From contig DASXWQ010000090.1 in the NCBI GenBank assembly GCA_036503555.1, positions 1 through 64,000 on the forward strand: 64,000 nucleotides of DNA. The letters run 5' to 3'. Below the pieces are notes generated by a model. The model searched no databases, had not been told where the DNA came from, and was given only the letters and a program-made list of their open reading frames with translations. A program made the position numbers and the translations under genes. Positions 8,868 to 17,980 of the stretch are shown piece by piece. This stretch comes from Actinocatenispora sp036503555 (GTDB lineage Bacteria; Actinomycetota; Actinomycetes; Mycobacteriales; Micromonosporaceae). The stretch's first letter is position 1; each line of letters starts with the position of its first letter.

Positions 8868-10442
8868 GTGCCCAAGCCCGAGGAAGTCGCCGGCGGACGC
8901 GGCGGTGAGGTCACCGCCGACGAGCACGCGGTCGAGCTGGAACGACTGCGCAAGCGTATCCGGGCCGGCGGCGCGGAGAAGTACCACGAGGCGAACCAGG
9001 CGCGCGGCAAGCTGTTCGCGCGGGACCGGATCGCCCTGCTGGTCGACGAGGGCAGCTTCACCGAGGACGGGATGCTCGCCAACGCGCTCGCCGACGGGCT
9101 GCCCGCCGACGGCGTGATCACCGGCCGCGCCACCGTCGACGGCCGGCCGGTGTGCCTGATGGCCAACGACTCGACGGTCAAGGCCGGCTCCTGGGGCGCC
9201 CGTACCGTCGAGAAGATCATCCGGATCATCGAGCGGGCGTACGCGGAGCGGGTGCCGATGATCTACCTGGTCGACTCGGCCGGGGCCCGGATCACCGACC
9301 AGGTCGAGCTGTTCCCGGGCCGGCGCGGCGCCGGGCGGATCTTCCACGAGCAGGTACGCGCGTCGGGCAGCATCCCGCAGATCTGCGCGCTGTTCGGGCC
9401 GAGCGCGGCCGGCGGCGCGTACATCCCGGCGTTCTGCGACGTGGTGGTCATGGTCGACGGCAACGCGTCGATGTACCTCGGCTCGGACCGGATGGTCGAG
9501 ATGGTCACCGGCGAGCGCACCACGCTGGAGGCGATGGGCGGCGCCGCCGTGCACTGCAAGGAGTCCGGCGTCGGGCACTTCCTCGTCAAGGACGAGCCGG
9601 CCGCCCTCGACGTGGTCCGCGGCTACCTCGGCTACCTGCCGTCGAACTGGCGGGAGCAGCCGCCCGTCGCGGAGCCGGTCGCCGCGCCGGACGTCGACCT
9701 CGGCAAGCTGGTGCCGGCCTCCGAGCGCCAGGCGTTCGACATGCGCCGGTACGTGAAGGGCCTGCTCGACGCGGGTTCGTTCTTCGAGATCCAGGCGCTG
9801 TGGGCGCGCGAGGTGACGATCGGCTTCGGCCGGCTCGACGGCAAGGTCGTCGGCGTCGTCGCGAACAACTCGATGTTCAAGGGCGGCGTGCTGTTCATCG
9901 ACTCGGCGGACAAGGCGACCCGCTTCATCACGCTGTGCGACGCGTTCAACGTGCCGCTGTTGTTCCTGTCGGACGTACCGGGGTTCATGGTCGGGTCGGC
10001 GGTCGAGCGGGCCGGGATCATCCGGCACGGCGCGAAGATGATCAGCGCGGTCGCCGAGGCGACGGTACCGAAGGTCTGCGTGGTCGTGCGCAAGGCGTAC
10101 GGCGCGGGCCTGTACGCGATGGCCGGGCCCGGCTTCGAGCCGGACGCGACGATCGCGCTGCCGACCGCGAAGATCGCCGTGATGGGCGCCGAGGCCGCCG
10201 TCAACGCCGTGTACGCCAAGAAGATCGCGGCGCTGCCCGAGTCCGAGCGCGCCGACTTCGTGGCGGCGAAGCGAGCCGAGTACGAGGCGGACATCGACGT
10301 CGTACGGCTGGCCGGTGAGCTGGTCGTCGACACCATCGTCGAGCCGGAGGAGCTGCGCGCCGAGCTGGTCCACCGGTACGCCGCGGCGGCCCGCAAGCCG
10401 CGCCGGTTCTCCGACCGCCGCCGCGGAGTGACCCCGGTATGA
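8868..10442 (+). CDS. Acyl-CoA carboxylase, carboxyltransferase (beta) subunit
   Basis: Transfers CO2 from carboxybiotin to an acyl-CoA; by context methylcrotonyl-CoA or a related branched substrate. 524 residues with the two crotonase-like halves expected of AccD/PccB/MccB: the N-terminal half with LVDSAGARITDQ and GPSAAGGAYIPAF, and the C-terminal half with FLSDVPGFMVG and the glycine-rich RKAYGAGLYAMAGPG. GTG start with GGGAGGA at 8856-8862. The next gene starts 92 bases downstream. Its partner biotin carboxylase lies about 6 kb upstream behind the same operator, and no biotin carrier gene is in the window. Substrate assignment is inferred from HMG-CoA lyase and the dehydrogenase. Confidence 0.92.
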   Translation: MPKPEEVAGGRGGEVTADEHAVELERLRKRIRAGGAEKYHEANQARGKLFARDRIALLVDEGSFTEDGMLANALADGLPADGVITGRATVDGRPVCLMANDSTVKAGSWGARTVEKIIRIIERAYAERVPMIYLVDSAGARITDQVELFPGRRGAGRIFHEQVRASGSIPQICALFGPSAAGGAYIPAFCDVVVMVDGNASMYLGSDRMVEMVTGERTTLEAMGGAAVHCKESGVGHFLVKDEPAALDVVRGYLGYLPSNWREQPPVAEPVAAPDVDLGKLVPASERQAFDMRRYVKGLLDAGSFFEIQALWAREVTIGFGRLDGKVVGVVANNSMFKGGVLFIDSADKATRFITLCDAFNVPLLFLSDVPGFMVGSAVERAGIIRHGAKMISAVAEATVPKVCVVVRKAYGAGLYAMAGPGFEPDATIALPTAKIAVMGAEAAVNAVYAKKIAALPESERADFVAAKRAEYEADIDVVRLAGELVVDTIVEPEELRAELVHRYAAAARKPRRFSDRRRGVTPV

Positions 10443-10534
10443 CCGACCCGGCGCGCCGCGCGACGTCCACCCACGACGCCGCGGCGCGCACCGTCCACAT
10501 CGGACAGTCCACGAGACACCAAGGAGCGTCCACC

Positions 10535-11683
10535 ATGGAGTTCAGGCTCACCGGAGAGCAGTCGGCGCTCCGCGAATCGGTACGGGACTTCGCGACCGAG
10601 GTCGTCGCCCCGGTGATCGGCGACTACTACGAGCGCGGCGAGTTCCCGTACGGGATCGTCAAGCGCATGGGGGAGATGGGTCTGTTCGGCCTGCCGTTCC
10701 CCGAAGAACACGGCGGCATGGGCGGCGACTACTTCACGCTGTGCCTGGCGTTGGAGGAGCTGGCGCGGGTCGACTCGTCGGTCGCGATCACCCTGGAGGC
10801 CGGCGTTTCCCTTGGTGCGATGCCGATCCACCGGTTCGGCACCGACGAGCAGAGGCGGCGCTATCTGCCGCGGTTGTGCCGCGGTGAGGCGCTCGCCGCG
10901 TTCGGCCTGACGGAGCCGGGCGGCGGGTCCGACGCCGGCGCGACGAAGTCCCGCGCCGTCCTCGACGGCGACAGCTGGGTCATCAACGGCACCAAGTGCT
11001 TCATCACCAACTCGGGCACCGACATCACCGACTTCGTCACGGTCACGGCCGTCACGGGTACCCGCGAGGGCGGCAAGCCCGAGATCTCCGCGATCCTCGT
11101 ACCGTCCGGCACGCCGGGCTTCACCGTCGGCCGGGAGTACTCGAAGGTCGGGTGGTGCGCGTCGGACACCCGCGAACTGTCCTTTGTGGACTGTCGGGTA
11201 CCGGCGGGCAACCTGGTCGGCGAGCGCGGCCGGGGGTACGCGCAGTTCCTGCGGATCCTCGACGAGGGGCGGATCGCGATCGCCGCGCTCGCGGTCGGGC
11301 TGGCGCAGGGCTGCGTCGACGAGTCCGTGAAGTACGCGAAGCAGCGCGTCGCGTTCGGCCATCCGATCGGCGACTACCAGGCGATCCAGTTCAAGATCGC
11401 GGACATGGAGCTGCGTGCGCACACCGCCCGCCTGGCGTACTACGACGCGGCGGCGCGGATGCTGGCCGGCGAACCGTTCAAGAAGCAGGCCGCGATGGCC
11501 AAGCTGTACGCCTCCGAGTCGGCTGTCACCAACGCCCGTGAGGCCACCCAGATCCACGGCGGGTACGGCTTCATGAACGAGTTCCCCGTCGCGCGGATGT
11601 GGCGCGACTCGAAGATCCTGGAGATCGGCGAGGGCACCAGCGAGGTGCAGCGGCTGCTCATCGCCCGCGACCTCGGCCTCTGA
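10535..11683 (+). CDS. Acyl-CoA dehydrogenase (short/branched-chain type)
   Basis: FAD-dependent alpha,beta-dehydrogenation of an acyl-CoA, passing electrons to ETF. 382 residues, normal length. Seen: FAD/substrate signature AAFGLTEPGGGSDA and the C-terminal signature ATQIHGGYGF. The catalytic-base region reads ILEIGEGTSEVQRLL, with Glu at the canonical medium/short-chain position. Isovaleryl-CoA dehydrogenases carry Gly/Ala there and use a base elsewhere, so this may act on 2-methylbutyryl- or isobutyryl-CoA. The start at 10535 is chosen for AAGGAG at 10521-10526 and the family N-terminus (MEFRLTGEQ); an upstream in-frame ATG at 10439 overlaps the preceding stop but adds an unlikely extension. 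Confidence 0.92.
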   Translation: MEFRLTGEQSALRESVRDFATEVVAPVIGDYYERGEFPYGIVKRMGEMGLFGLPFPEEHGGMGGDYFTLCLALEELARVDSSVAITLEAGVSLGAMPIHRFGTDEQRRRYLPRLCRGEALAAFGLTEPGGGSDAGATKSRAVLDGDSWVINGTKCFITNSGTDITDFVTVTAVTGTREGGKPEISAILVPSGTPGFTVGREYSKVGWCASDTRELSFVDCRVPAGNLVGERGRGYAQFLRILDEGRIAIAALAVGLAQGCVDESVKYAKQRVAFGHPIGDYQAIQFKIADMELRAHTARLAYYDAAARMLAGEPFKKQAAMAKLYASESAVTNAREATQIHGGYGFMNEFPVARMWRDSKILEIGEGTSEVQRLLIARDLGL

Positions 11684-11690
11684 CGGCCGC

Positions 11691-11723
11691 GGCGGAAACC
11701 CTTGCCCCGCAAGGGTTTCCGCC
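11691..11723. terminator. Bidirectional hairpin between convergent genes
   Basis: Perfect 15-bp stem (GGCGGAAACCCTTGC with GCAAGGGTTTCCGCC) around CCC, filling the gap between the convergent dehydrogenase and cyclodeaminase-like genes. Confidence 0.75.
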
Positions 11724-11725
11724 GG

Positions 11726-12691
11726 TCAGGCAAGCAGGTCGAACTGCGGCGCGTCGGCCGAGACCGCCTGGAAGACCGGCCAGGCCAGCGCGAGGTCCTG
11801 CCACGGCAGGCCGATCGGCGCGTACACCGTGGTCTGGTCGGGTGACGTCCGCCCGGCGCGTACGCCGGCGAGGACCTGACCCAGCTCGGCGTCCGCGTCG
11901 CCGGGCAGCATCCCGACGTTGCCGAGCGCGCCGCTGCGGCCGACGAGCTGCGCGTCGTCCACCACCACCAGCGACCGCCGCAGCACCCCCGACGACAGCT
12001 CGACCTTCCCCGGCTCGTCGGCGCCCAGCGACGTGAGATGGTGGCCGGCCGGCACCTGGCCGCGTTCCAGCAGCGGCCGGGTCGACCAGGTGGCGAGCAC
12101 GGTGATGTCCGCGGCACGTACCGCGGCGGCCGCGTCCGGCACCACCGTCACCGGCATCCCGTACCGTCGGGCGGCACGCGCGGCGAACCGCTCCGCGCGC
12201 AGCGGTACCAGGTCGCAGACGGCGAGGGCGTCGACCTCCCGCAGCGACACCAGGCCGGCCAGCGTGATCCACGCCTGGGCGCCGGCGCCGACCACCGACA
12301 CGCGGGTCGCGTCCGCCCGCGCCAACGTGTGCGAACCGAGCGCCGCCGCCAGGCCGGTACGCCAGGCGGTGATCTCGGCCGAGTCGCCGATCATCAGCAG
12401 CCGGCCGTCGTCCAGCCCGTGCAGGCACACCACGCCGCGCAGCGCCGGCCGCGCCTGCGGGAACTTCGCGTTCGTCTTCACCGTGTACGCCGGCACCCCG
12501 GCGACGACGCCCGGCAGCAGCGCGGTCGCGGTGCCGGCGTCGCCGGGCAGGTCGGTGCGGGCACGTACCGCGGCCGGCAGGTCGTCGCGCGGTGCGACGA
12601 ACCCGGCCCGCAGCGCGTCGACCGCACCCGCCAGGCCGACCGGCCCCAGGACCGCCTCGCGTACCCGGGACCGGTTGGCCAGCACCGTCAC
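11726..12691 (-). CDS. Ornithine cyclodeaminase / mu-crystallin family protein
   Basis: 321 residues of the OCD/mu-crystallin family, NAD(P)-binding proteins that include ornithine and lysine cyclodeaminase, ketimine reductase and alanine dehydrogenase. Seen: the substrate-domain motif YTVKTNAKFPQ (about 68-78), the Rossmann motif VSVVGAGAQAW (about 131-141) and the later DDAQLVGRSGALGNV segment that corresponds to the family's nucleotide/substrate loop. GTG start. The PEBP gene follows 7 bases upstream on the same strand, so the two may be co-transcribed. The exact substrate cannot be read from the sequence. Confidence 0.85.
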   Translation of the reverse strand: MTVLANRSRVREAVLGPVGLAGAVDALRAGFVAPRDDLPAAVRARTDLPGDAGTATALLPGVVAGVPAYTVKTNAKFPQARPALRGVVCLHGLDDGRLLMIGDSAEITAWRTGLAAALGSHTLARADATRVSVVGAGAQAWITLAGLVSLREVDALAVCDLVPLRAERFAARAARRYGMPVTVVPDAAAAVRAADITVLATWSTRPLLERGQVPAGHHLTSLGADEPGKVELSSGVLRRSLVVVDDAQLVGRSGALGNVGMLPGDADAELGQVLAGVRAGRTSPDQTTVYAPIGLPWQDLALAWPVFQAVSADAPQFDLLA

Positions 12692-12698
12692 CGGCGGC

Positions 12699-13235
12699 TC
12701 AACCCTTGTTCTCGTACGTCGCGGTCAGCAGGGCACGCGCCAGCGTGTGGCTGAACATGTTGAACCCCACGTACGCGGGCGGCGCGCCCGGGTCCGGCCC
12801 GAGCGTCGGCACGTCGAGCGCGTGCACCGCGAAGATGTACCGGTGCGGGCCGTGCCCCGGCGGCGGTGCGGCGCCACCGAACCCCTGCTGGTTGTAGTCG
12901 TTGCGGCCGTGCTTCGCGCCCGCCGGCAGCCCGGCGAAGTCGTCGGATCCGGCGCCGCGCGGCAGCTCCGTCACCTCGGCCGGGATGTCGAACAGAACCC
13001 AGTGCCAGAACCCGCTGCCCGTCGGGGCGTCCGGGTCGTAGCAGGTCACCGCGTAGCTCCGGGTACCGGCGGGTGCGCCGGACCAGGACAGCTGCGGCGA
13101 CACGCTGCCGTGTTCGTCCTCGACGTGGTCGGCCGGCAGCACCGCGCCGTCGGCGATGTCGGTGCTCGTCACCGTGAACGCCGGCACGGGTGGCAGGAAG
13201 TCGTACGGCACCGGGGGACGTGCTCGGTCGGTCAT
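12699..13235 (-). CDS. YbhB/YbcL-type phosphatidylethanolamine-binding-like protein
   Basis: 178 residues, the usual length for this family related to Raf-kinase-inhibitor proteins. Seen: the ligand-pocket motif VTCYDPDAPTGSGFWHWVLFD (about 63-83, a DPDAP box plus H-W) and the C-terminal half with GPHRYIFAVHALD (about 129-141). There is no signal peptide. The function of bacterial members is poorly known; small anionic ligand binding is assumed from the fold. The ATG start lies in front of the cyclodeaminase-like gene, with a 7-base gap suggesting an operon. Confidence 0.88.
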   Translation of the reverse strand: MTDRARPPVPYDFLPPVPAFTVTSTDIADGAVLPADHVEDEHGSVSPQLSWSGAPAGTRSYAVTCYDPDAPTGSGFWHWVLFDIPAEVTELPRGAGSDDFAGLPAGAKHGRNDYNQQGFGGAAPPPGHGPHRYIFAVHALDVPTLGPDPGAPPAYVGFNMFSHTLARALLTATYENKG

Positions 13236-13368
13236 AACCGCCTCTCCTTCGGCTCGTTCGATCCAGGCCAGAACCTACTCTCCCTACCTGCCGGCCGGCG
13301 GGGGTTGGTCGTTCCCGTCCCGGACACGCCGCCGGCACGCCGGGGAGCTGCGATGATCGCGTACGGGG

Positions 13369-14208
13369 GTGGTGGCGGTGCCGACCGAACAGGCGCTTCC
13401 GGACGGGCTCGACGGAGTCCTGTGGCTACCCGACGCCGAACCGCGCGCCGCGGTACTCGTTGTCGCCGGCTCCAGCGGCCGGGTCGACGCCGACCGCGCC
13501 CGCGTCCTCGCCGGCCACGGCGTACTCGCCGCGTCGATCCGCTGGTTCGGCGGCCCGGGCCAGCCGCCCGGCATCTGCGAGGTACCGCTGGAGACGTTCA
13601 CCGCCGCCCTCGACGAGCTCCGCCGCTACCACCCGGCACGCCTCGCCATGCTCGGTACGTCCAAGGGCGCCGAGGCCGCGCTGCTCGTCGCCGAGCGGTA
13701 CGCGCTGGACCAGGTCGTGGCGATCTCGCCGACGTCGGTCGTGTGGGCGAACGTCGGACCGGGCGCCGACGGCTGGGGCACCCCGTACCGGTCGTCGTGG
13801 ACGTGGGGCGGTGAGCCGCTGCCGTTCGTCCCGTACGACGACACGTGGCCGGAGCCGGCGCCCCCGGTGGCGTGCCGGACCCTGTACGAGCGGAGCCTCG
13901 CCGCCTTCCCCGCCGACGTCGACACCGCCGCCATCCAGGTCGAGAACGTCGCGGGTGACGTCACGCTCGTTGCCGGCGCCGACGACCAGATGTGGCCGTC
14001 CGACCTGTTCGCCCGGGTCCTCGCCGCCCGCCGGCAGGCCGTCGGCCGACCCGTCGCGCTCCTCGACAGCGACGCGGCCGGCCACCGCCCCTACTTCCCC
14101 GGCGAACCCGAACCCGCCCGGTCCACCCGCTTCGTCCACGGCGGTACTCCCGCCGCCGACGCCGCTCTGGGCGCCCGCACCCTCACCCACCTGCTCGCCA
14201 CGCTCTGA
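13369..14208 (+). CDS. Alpha/beta hydrolase, acyl-CoA thioester hydrolase/BAAT C-terminal type
   Basis: 279 residues resembling the C-terminal catalytic domain of acyl-CoA thioesterases and bile-acid-CoA acyltransferases. The nucleophile elbow is GTSKGAE (about 94-100), the acid is probably in GADDQMWPS, and the base in DAAGHRPYFPG. The N-terminal Ig-like domain of the eukaryotic enzymes is missing, as in most bacterial homologues. GTG start; the alternative second GTG is one codon later. Thioesterase or esterase activity is inferred; the substrate is unknown. Confidence 0.78.
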   Translation: MVAVPTEQALPDGLDGVLWLPDAEPRAAVLVVAGSSGRVDADRARVLAGHGVLAASIRWFGGPGQPPGICEVPLETFTAALDELRRYHPARLAMLGTSKGAEAALLVAERYALDQVVAISPTSVVWANVGPGADGWGTPYRSSWTWGGEPLPFVPYDDTWPEPAPPVACRTLYERSLAAFPADVDTAAIQVENVAGDVTLVAGADDQMWPSDLFARVLAARRQAVGRPVALLDSDAAGHRPYFPGEPEPARSTRFVHGGTPAADAALGARTLTHLLATL

Positions 14209-14225
14209 GGGCCTGGCGGCACGAG

Positions 14226-15452
14226 TCAGCGCACCGCGGCGGCCGCGGCGGTGGCCACCACCGCGGCCCGCCGTTCCGGTACCAACCGGGCCAGCACCGC
14301 CGCCGCGACGATCATGATCGCCGCGAACCCGGCCCCCGCCGCCGGCCCGAGATGGTCGAGCAACGCGCCGATCACCGGCGACGTCACCGCCCCACCGGCG
14401 GTACACGCCGTCGTCATCCAGCCGAACGCCTCGCCCCGTCGGTCGTCCGGCGCGAGTGCGCCGAGCCGCGAGTTGCTGGCCGCGATGGCCGGCGCGATCG
14501 TCGTACCGCCGAGCGCCAGCACCGCGCCGATCAGCCACGGCGACGGGTGCCCGTACACCGGCGGCAGCACCGGTACGAGCAGCACGAAGCCGATCGCGAC
14601 CAGCGCGACGCGCAGCGGCAGCCGGTGGGTACGGCCGGCGATGAACAGCCCGCCGAGCCCGGACCCGACCGCCCACACCGCACCGAGTACGCCGGCCAGC
14701 GACGGCGTGCCGTTCTCCTTCGCCCACGCCACGAGCAGCATGTCGCCGGCCGCGAGCGCGCCGACCAGCAGCGCCATCATCGCCAGCAGCATGACCATGC
14801 CGGGCGCGGCGAGTACCCCGAACGGCGAGCCGCGGCGCGGCGCGGTCTGCGCCGCCGGTGCCTGCGACGCCAGCCCGGAACGGCGTACGACCAGCGCGAA
14901 CGCGCCCGTGCCGAGCAGGGCCAGGGCCGCGCAGCTCGCCACCGCGGCGCGTGGGCTGACGGTGGCGACCAGGATCGCGGCGAGCATCGGGCCGACGACG
15001 AACAGCACCTCCTGCAGCGTCGCCTCGACCGCGTAGCTCGCCTCCCGGGCCGTCGGGTCCGGCAGCCGCGACCACAGCGAACGGGCGACCTGGTTGGCCG
15101 GCGGCTGCGAGAGCCCGGCCAGTAACCCGAGGACCGGCGCGACCGGCCACCACGCCGCGGGCAGCGCCGCCATCAGCCCGACCGCCGTCGCGTACCCGAC
15201 GGCGGTCAGCAGCAGGATCCGCGGCGCCGGCTTCCGGTCGACGGCACGTCCGCGCAGCGGTCCGCCGATCCCGCTGCCCAGTACCAGCGCCGCGGTCGCC
15301 ACCCCGGCCGCCGTGTACGACCCGGTCCAGCCGGCGACCAGGAACGTCACCGCCAGCGCCATCCCCGTCGCGTACAGCCGGGCGAGCAGCGACACGCCCA
15401 GCAGCATCGGCAGGTGCGGGGTGGCGAGGATCCGGCGGTAAGGGGCGAGCAC
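14226..15452 (-). CDS. MFS transporter
   Basis: 408 residues with about 12 predicted membrane helices and the major-facilitator loop motif between helices 2 and 3 (GGPLRGRAVDRKPAPR). The central loop is short and basic, giving the expected 6+6 layout. Typical members export drugs or metabolites by proton antiport; the substrate is unknown. GTG start. Convergent with the hydrolase upstream (17-base gap). The serine hydrolase gene ends 48 bases upstream on the same strand. Confidence 0.88.
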   Translation of the reverse strand: MLAPYRRILATPHLPMLLGVSLLARLYATGMALAVTFLVAGWTGSYTAAGVATAALVLGSGIGGPLRGRAVDRKPAPRILLLTAVGYATAVGLMAALPAAWWPVAPVLGLLAGLSQPPANQVARSLWSRLPDPTAREASYAVEATLQEVLFVVGPMLAAILVATVSPRAAVASCAALALLGTGAFALVVRRSGLASQAPAAQTAPRRGSPFGVLAAPGMVMLLAMMALLVGALAAGDMLLVAWAKENGTPSLAGVLGAVWAVGSGLGGLFIAGRTHRLPLRVALVAIGFVLLVPVLPPVYGHPSPWLIGAVLALGGTTIAPAIAASNSRLGALAPDDRRGEAFGWMTTACTAGGAVTSPVIGALLDHLGPAAGAGFAAIMIVAAAVLARLVPERRAAVVATAAAAAVR

Positions 15453-15500
15453 GCAGCAGAGCCTGACGGGTGCACCCCGCCGTCCGCTACCGGATTCGCG

Positions 15501-16592
15501 TCACACCAGCGCGGCGGCCCACGCGGACACAGCAGCCCGGCTGGGGTTGATGTCGGTGTCGCGGGTCGGGTGCACCCGGTTCGTCAGCAGCACGACGGTG
15601 AGCCTGCGGGCCTGGTCCACGACCAGCGACGTACCGGTGAAGCCGGTGTGCCCGAACGCGCCGGTCAGCGGCCCCATGAACTTCACGTCGTTGATCCGCG
15701 CCCCGACACCCTGCCCGTACGGATGGTCCACGTCCGCCGGCACCTGGTCGGTACGCATCTCGGCGACGCTCTCCGGCTTGAGCAGCGTCACCCCGTCGAG
15801 GGTGCCGTCCCCGCGCAGCATCTCGCCGAACCGGGCCAGGTCCGCCGCCGTCGAGAACAGCCCCGCGTGTCCCGCGACCCCGCCCAGGCCGTACGCGTTC
15901 TCGTCGTGCACCCGGCCGTGGATGATCCCCGTCTCCAGGTCGTCGCGCTGCTCGGCGGCCGCGATCCGCGGCAGCAGCGTCACCGCCGGGTTGAACCCGG
16001 TGTCGGTCAGCCCGAGTGGCGCCAGGACCCGGTCCTCGACCAGCGTCTCCCACCGCTCCCCGGTGACCAGTTCGGCCAGGAACCCGGCCGTCTGGTACCC
16101 GATGTCGGAGTACTGGTAGCCGCTGCCCGGCTCGCGTACCGGCTCGGCCGCGAGCAGCAGCCGCCGCCGCTGCCCGATGAAGGCCGACTCCCGCCACACC
16201 GGCCGCCCCGGCAGGTACCCGCCGACGTGGGTGAGCAGCATCCGCAGCGTCGTCCGCCGCTTCGCACCCTGCCGGTACTCGGCGAACCAGCGCCCGAGCG
16301 GCTCGTCCAGGTCGAGCAGCCCCTCCTCGACCAGCCCGAGCACCACCACCGCGGTGAACATCTTCGTGATCGAGGCGATGTCGTACATGGTGTCGTGCCG
16401 GGCCGGGACGCGCCGCTCCGGCGGCAGCAGCGAGTGGTCGCGCCCCGCGTACCGGACGGCCTCGCCGACGGCCTCGCGCGCCACGACCTCGCCGTCGCGC
16501 AGCACCAGCGCCACCGCCGACGGGTACACCCCGGGGCCGTCCGGGCCGGCCAGTTCCGCCGACAGGACCGTACGCAGGTCACGCTCGCTCAT
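15501..16592 (-). CDS. Serine hydrolase, class C beta-lactamase family
   Basis: 363 residues of the beta-lactamase/transpeptidase-like family (esterases, D-aminopeptidases, penicillin-binding relatives). Seen: SxxK nucleophile in IASITKMF (about 73-80), YxN-type motif as YQYSDIGY (about 137-144) and the third box GHTGFTGTS near 310. No signal peptide, so probably cytosolic and not a true beta-lactamase. ATG start. The first 12 bases of the coding region lie inside the 80-base tandem repeat at 16581-16756, and a repeated copy of the start region occurs 160 bases upstream. Confidence 0.87.
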   Translation of the reverse strand: MSERDLRTVLSAELAGPDGPGVYPSAVALVLRDGEVVAREAVGEAVRYAGRDHSLLPPERRVPARHDTMYDIASITKMFTAVVVLGLVEEGLLDLDEPLGRWFAEYRQGAKRRTTLRMLLTHVGGYLPGRPVWRESAFIGQRRRLLLAAEPVREPGSGYQYSDIGYQTAGFLAELVTGERWETLVEDRVLAPLGLTDTGFNPAVTLLPRIAAAEQRDDLETGIIHGRVHDENAYGLGGVAGHAGLFSTAADLARFGEMLRGDGTLDGVTLLKPESVAEMRTDQVPADVDHPYGQGVGARINDVKFMGPLTGAFGHTGFTGTSLVVDQARRLTVVLLTNRVHPTRDTDINPSRAAVSAWAAALV

Positions 16593-16756
16593 GCCGCCGC
16601 CTCGCTCCGCTCGCCGCCGGCATGAGGCACGAACGCGCCGCGCCGATGATTCGCTCGCTCACGCCCGCTCACGCCGCCGCCTCGCTCCGCTCGCCGCCGG
16701 CATGAGGCACGAACGCGCCGCGCCGATGATTCGCTCGCTCACGCTCGCTCATGCCG
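16581..16756. repeat. 80-bp tandem repeat, 2.2 copies, overlapping a gene start
   Basis: 16581-16660 and 16661-16740 are 80-base direct repeats with two differences, and 16741-16756 begins a third. The repeat contains the start codon and first codons (MSER) of the serine hydrolase. The copy at 16752 (minus strand) therefore also presents ATG AGC GAG CGT, opening a 27-codon frame that stops before the real gene. Confidence 0.85.
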
Positions 16757-16878
16757 TCCGAGGGTACGGCCATCGCTGTGGGCACGGGCGCACCGGACGG
16801 CGCGGATACCGGTCCGGGGCGGGGGACCAGATGGTGAGCTTCACACAGGGTGTGCGTCGGCCCGGTCGGGGCGCGGCC

Positions 16879-16884
16879 TAACCT
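16879..16884 (+). promoter_or_regulatory. -10 box of a probable leaderless transcript
   Basis: TAACCT ends 7 bases before the ATG of the aminotransferase, and no Shine-Dalgarno sequence is present. Transcription would begin at or next to the A of the start codon. Confidence 0.6.
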
Positions 16885-16891
16885 TGTCCCC

Positions 16892-17980
16892 ATGGCAGAC
16901 ACGATTTCGTTCGCACGTGGTGCCCCGTCCCTCGACATCGTGAACGTCGAGGGCCTGAAGGCCGCCGCCGCCCGCGCGTTCGACTCCGATCCCGGCGGCG
17001 TCACGGCATACGGGACGTCCGTCGGATACGTGCCGCTGCGCAAGTGGATCGCGGACAAGCACGGCGTCGCCCCCGAGCAGGTCCTCGTCACGAACGGCTC
17101 GCTCCAGGCGGACGCGTTCCTGTTCGACGCGCTGGTCGCGCCGGGCGCCGACGTCGTCGTCGAGAAGCCGACGTACGACCGGACGCTGCTCGGCCTGCGC
17201 GGCCGCGGCGCCAACATCCACGCGGTGACGCTGACCGACGACGGCATCGACACCGACGAGCTGGCGTCCCTGCTGGCCTCCGGCGTACGCCCGGCGCTCG
17301 CCCACGTCATCCCGAATTTCCAGAACCCGGCCGGCGTGACGCTGTCCGCGGCGAAGCGCGAGCGGCTGCTGGCGCTGGCCGACGAGTACGGGTTCACGAT
17401 CTTCGAGGACGACCCGTACCTGGACATCCGTTTCGCCGGCGACCCGCTGCCCACGATGCTGGAGCTGGACCGCAACGACCGGGTGGTCTACGCGTCGTCG
17501 TTCTCGAAGACGATCTGCCCCGGTGTCCGGGTCGGCTACCTCATCGGCTCGACGGAGATCATCGCCAGGATCGCGAAGTCGGCGACCAACACGTACATCT
17601 CGCCGAGCATGGTCGCGCAGGCGATCGTGTACCAGTTCGCGGTGTCCGGCGACATCGACGCGTCGATCAAGACGGTCCGGGCGGCGCTGGCCGAGCGGGC
17701 CACGACGCTGGGCGATGCGCTGCGGGCCGAGCTGCCCGAGGCGCGCTTCTCGGTACCCGACGGCGGCTACTTCCTGTGGGTGGAGCTGCCGGAGGACGTC
17801 CACGTGGACCGGCTGGCGCCGGCCGCGGCGGAGCGTGGCGTCGCGGTCGTGAAGGGCTCCGACTTCCTGCTGGAGGGCGGCGAGCACGCGCTGCGCCTGG
17901 CGTACTCGGCGGTCACGCCGGCGCAGATCGGTGAGGGCGTCAAGCGGCTGGCCGAGGCGGTCAAGGCGGTCCGGGGCTGA
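16892..17980 (+). CDS. PLP-dependent aminotransferase, class I/II (2-aminoadipate/aromatic type)
   Basis: 362 residues of fold-type I aminotransferases close to LysN/ARO8-like enzymes and to the catalytic half of MocR proteins, but without any DNA-binding domain. Seen: YGTSVGYVPLRKWI (N-terminal substrate/PLP region), TNGSLQADAF, the PLP-phenol Asn/Tyr segment HVIPNFQNPAG, FEDDPYLDIRF, and the Schiff-base lysine in SSFSKTICPGVRVGY (about residue 198). Homodimeric cytosolic enzyme; the natural amino donor is not evident. The ATG start is preceded by a TANNNT box, suggesting a leaderless mRNA. Confidence 0.88.
   Translation: MADTISFARGAPSLDIVNVEGLKAAAARAFDSDPGGVTAYGTSVGYVPLRKWIADKHGVAPEQVLVTNGSLQADAFLFDALVAPGADVVVEKPTYDRTLLGLRGRGANIHAVTLTDDGIDTDELASLLASGVRPALAHVIPNFQNPAGVTLSAAKRERLLALADEYGFTIFEDDPYLDIRFAGDPLPTMLELDRNDRVVYASSFSKTICPGVRVGYLIGSTEIIARIAKSATNTYISPSMVAQAIVYQFAVSGDIDASIKTVRAALAERATTLGDALRAELPEARFSVPDGGYFLWVELPEDVHVDRLAPAAAERGVAVVKGSDFLLEGGEHALRLAYSAVTPAQIGEGVKRLAEAVKAVRG

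Noticed and set aside
15501..16592. Secreted class C beta-lactamase resistance gene
   Set aside because: Has the SxxK/YxN/HxG-type motifs of the family but no signal peptide; better called a cytosolic serine hydrolase.
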